From NCBI GenBank assembly GCA_013813955.1, contig JACCQW010000136.1:1-7199 (forward strand): DNA of 7,199 nt, written 5' to 3'. How positions within the stretch are numbered: the stretch's first letter is position 1; the number at the start of each line of letters is the position of its first letter. A model generated the notes under the pieces. The model saw only the letters and a program-made list of their open reading frames with translations. It searched no databases and had not been told where the DNA came from. Shown here one piece after another: positions 5,584-7,199 of the stretch. The DNA is from Solirubrobacterales bacterium (GTDB taxonomy: Bacteria > Actinomycetota > Thermoleophilia > Solirubrobacterales > Solirubrobacteraceae). Both the position numbers and the translations under genes were made by a program.

Positions 5584-6417
5584 TCAGCGCCGGCGCAGCA
5601 TGGCCGCGGTGTAGGCGATCCGCACGGGCTCGCACCAGATGACGACCGAGCGGACGTCCTCGGCGTCCACGTCCGCGGGCAGCACGTAGTTCTGCTCGCC
5701 GAGCGTGGACTTGATCTCGCGCAGGACGACGTGCGGCGCGCGCGCGGCCTCGACGGTGTTGCGCGGCCGTGACGCCCGGCTGAGCCACACGAACAGGTCC
5801 GTGTTCGCCGCGGTGGCGAAGCCACCGGCCAGGCGCAGGGCGAGCCGCTCGTCGGGCAGGCGGTACAGCGAGGCCGTGCCCCGGCCGATGCGCTCGATGT
5901 CATAGAAGCGCCCGCTCGCCAGCAGCCGCGTCTGCGGCGAGCGCATCGCCATCAGCGGCGGCTCGTGCAGCGCCGTGTCCACCTGCTGCTCGAGCACGAC
6001 CCGCCACGGGCCCGACGCCCTGACGTCGAAGGTCAGCGGGCCGGTGCGAAACCCGGCGTCCGCGCCCTTGCGCGGGCAGGCGACCTCGGCCAGCGGCCGC
6101 GACTGCTCGCCGCGCGACCTCACCGCGAGCGCCAGGCGGCCCGTGTCGCAGCGCCAGCGCGCGCGCCACTGGATCGCGCCGCGCTGGACGGTGAAGGGCC
6201 TCGACGCCGGTCCCGAGCCGCTCAGCGTCCTGATGGTCTCCCACCGCGGGGCGGCGCGGCGCTGGGCGACCTCGGCGTCGGTGGGCTGCTCGCGGACATC
6301 GGAGAACGGGTCGAACGTGCTCGACCGCTCCTCCTCGCCCGAGCCGCAGCCGGCGACGGCCGCGACGCCTGCGATGAGGACGAGGACGAGCGCCGCCGTC
6401 CGCGCGGGGACGCTCAC
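5584..6417 (-). CDS. Secreted lipoprotein with C-terminal DM13 (electron transfer) domain
   Basis: This encodes 277 residues from GTG 6417, which overlaps the haloperoxidase stop as GTGA. The open frame continues upstream antisense to nothing real, but only this start gives a clean lipoprotein signal: ARTAALVLVLIAGVAA then lipobox VAGC with the lipidated cysteine at 24. A Ser/Glu-rich linker follows. Residues about 58-150 form a beta-rich domain with C90 and C114, a plausible disulphide. Residues about 168-274 match DM13: ASGRFYDIERIGRGTASLY, LRLAGGFATAANTDLFVWLS, KSTLGEQNYVLPADVDAED and SVVIWCEPVRIAYTAAML, with the family's conserved cysteine at 262. DM13 is annotated as a redox or electron-transfer domain, mostly on bioinformatic grounds. 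The protein should sit outside the membrane, next to the product of the haloperoxidase gene if that is exported. No haem CxxCH motif is present. Confidence 0.82.
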   Translation of the reverse strand: MSVPARTAALVLVLIAGVAAVAGCGSGEEERSSTFDPFSDVREQPTDAEVAQRRAAPRWETIRTLSGSGPASRPFTVQRGAIQWRARWRCDTGRLALAVRSRGEQSRPLAEVACPRKGADAGFRTGPLTFDVRASGPWRVVLEQQVDTALHEPPLMAMRSPQTRLLASGRFYDIERIGRGTASLYRLPDERLALRLAGGFATAANTDLFVWLSRASRPRNTVEAARAPHVVLREIKSTLGEQNYVLPADVDAEDVRSVVIWCEPVRIAYTAAMLRRR

Positions 6418-7199
6418 CCCTCGGCTCCGTCGGCCTTCGCGCGCGCGACAGCAAGCGCGCCGATCCTCCGGCCCATACGCAGCCCCTCGCTCCCGTCCAG
6501 CGGGAAGTGGATGCCGCCGAAGACGCGGGAGTCCGCCGCCTCCTTGGCCTTGGCGCGGAAGAGCTTGGCCTCGGCGGGAAACAGGTGGGCCATCACCTCG
6601 CCCGCCGCCCCGGAGTAGGTGGCGTGGCCGGAGACGTAGGCGGGGAAGAAGGGCGTGTCGATGTACGGCTTGAAGGCGGGGTCCAGCCCGAGATCGCGGA
6701 TCGCGTTCTCCGGCCGGGTGACCCAGTAGGCGTACTTGGCGTCCCACGCGGCGATCCCCGCATCGGCCTGGGCGACGTTGAGCAGGGCGAGCACGCGCGC
6801 GGTGCGCGGCGTGCTCAGCGGCTCGCGGTGCAGGAACGCGAGCGTGACCTGGTTCCAGATGCCCGGCGGCAGCGCGGTGCCCTGACCCCCGGCCCAGAAC
6901 TTGGCGATCCGCCGCTGCTCGGTGGTGAGGTTGCGGTCCGCGTCGACGACGGCCTTTGCCTCCGCGCGGTAGGCGGCGGACCCGTACTCGGGGAACGGCG
7001 GCGGGCGGAACTGGAGCCCGGACTTCATCACCCACGTGTCCCAGGTCCCGGCCATCGGGGAGACGGGGCGCGCCAGCGAGCCGGGCGGCGGCTCCCAGGC
7101 GCCGTCGCCCCGGGGCCGGCGCCCGTCGAACTTGCGATCGGAGCCGTCGCGGCGGGCGTGGGCGATCACCGCGTCGGCGACGCCGCGCCCCAGCTGCAG
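6414..7199 (-). CDS. Vanadium-dependent haloperoxidase / PAP2-type enzyme (5' end outside window)
   Basis: The frame is open to the right edge, so the N-terminal part is missing; 261 codons precede the stop at 6414. Counting from an in-frame GTG at 7169, which is probably internal because the ten codons before it (GRGVADA) still look like the family, the active-site set of vanadium chloroperoxidase can be placed with correct spacing: K145 and R152 (KYAYWVTR), S180-G181-H182 (YVSGH), R215 and H221 (RVFGGIH). These bind vanadate or phosphate, with the last His the metal ligand and the first His the acid/base. Family members oxidise halides with hydrogen peroxide or act as acid phosphatases; sequence alone does not separate these. 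Bacterial relatives of this type are often exported, but the signal region is not visible. It is the first visible gene of the operon and its stop overlaps the lipoprotein start. Confidence 0.85.
   Translation of the reverse strand: MQLGRGVADAVIAHARRDGSDRKFDGRRPRGDGAWEPPPGSLARPVSPMAGTWDTWVMKSGLQFRPPPFPEYGSAAYRAEAKAVVDADRNLTTEQRRIAKFWAGGQGTALPPGIWNQVTLAFLHREPLSTPRTARVLALLNVAQADAGIAAWDAKYAYWVTRPENAIRDLGLDPAFKPYIDTPFFPAYVSGHATYSGAAGEVMAHLFPAEAKLFRAKAKEAADSRVFGGIHFPLDGSEGLRMGRRIGALAVARAKADGAEG

Noticed and set aside
3965..5772. Plus-strand open frames opposite the A2 and B2 genes
   Set aside because: The translations are compositionally skewed mirrors of the minus-strand ATPases, which have intact P-loops and coupled starts.
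6418..7035. Upstream extension of the lipoprotein frame to an ATG at 7035
   Set aside because: The extension overlaps the haloperoxidase gene in another frame and reads as Arg/Gly/Pro-rich noise. The GTG at 6417 gives a proper lipoprotein signal and a GTGA junction.

Overview
The window is high-GC DNA (third codon positions almost all G or C) with dense, overlapping genes. This suggests an actinomycete-type bacterium. A member of the Thermoleophilia/Solirubrobacterales would fit, but that is an impression from protein style, not a proven placement. There is no tRNA, rRNA, CRISPR array or insertion sequence, and no gene-free stretch longer than about 60 bases.

The core is a set of five P-loop ATPases of the MinD/ParA/CooC type, all with the deviant Walker A signature KGGxGK[T/S] and a shared C-terminal helix. 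They fall into three kinds. (1) One canonical CooC-like protein (281-1051) has a CxC metal loop. (2) Type A (2593-3336 and 3974-4714) has a GCxCCG loop and a GDLEAGIG Walker B-like motif. (3) Type B (1828-2592 and 4711-5571) has no cysteine in that loop and carries GDLPAGPR instead. CooC is known as the ATPase that helps load nickel into carbon monoxide dehydrogenase, but no such enzyme is in view.

Layout, left half, all plus strand: the tail of an unrelated gene (1-219), the CooC-like gene, a winged-helix protein with a Cys/His-rich tail, a PadR-family regulator, the B1-A1 couple, and a SAM-dependent methyltransferase. Right half, all minus strand and transcribed right to left: a vanadium-haloperoxidase-type PAP2 enzyme (cut by the window edge), a DM13-domain lipoprotein, then the B2-A2 couple. 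The two gene sets converge with 9 bases between stop codons, where a 7-bp hairpin covers both stops.

The B-then-A order with tight translational coupling thus occurs twice, in opposite orientation. The simplest reading is a duplicated two-component ATPase module, with A probably metal-binding and B its cysteine-free partner, each copy tied to a different set of genes: regulators and a methyltransferase on the left, an exported oxidative/redox pair on the right. The substrate is unknown. Metallocentre assembly is the most conservative hypothesis.
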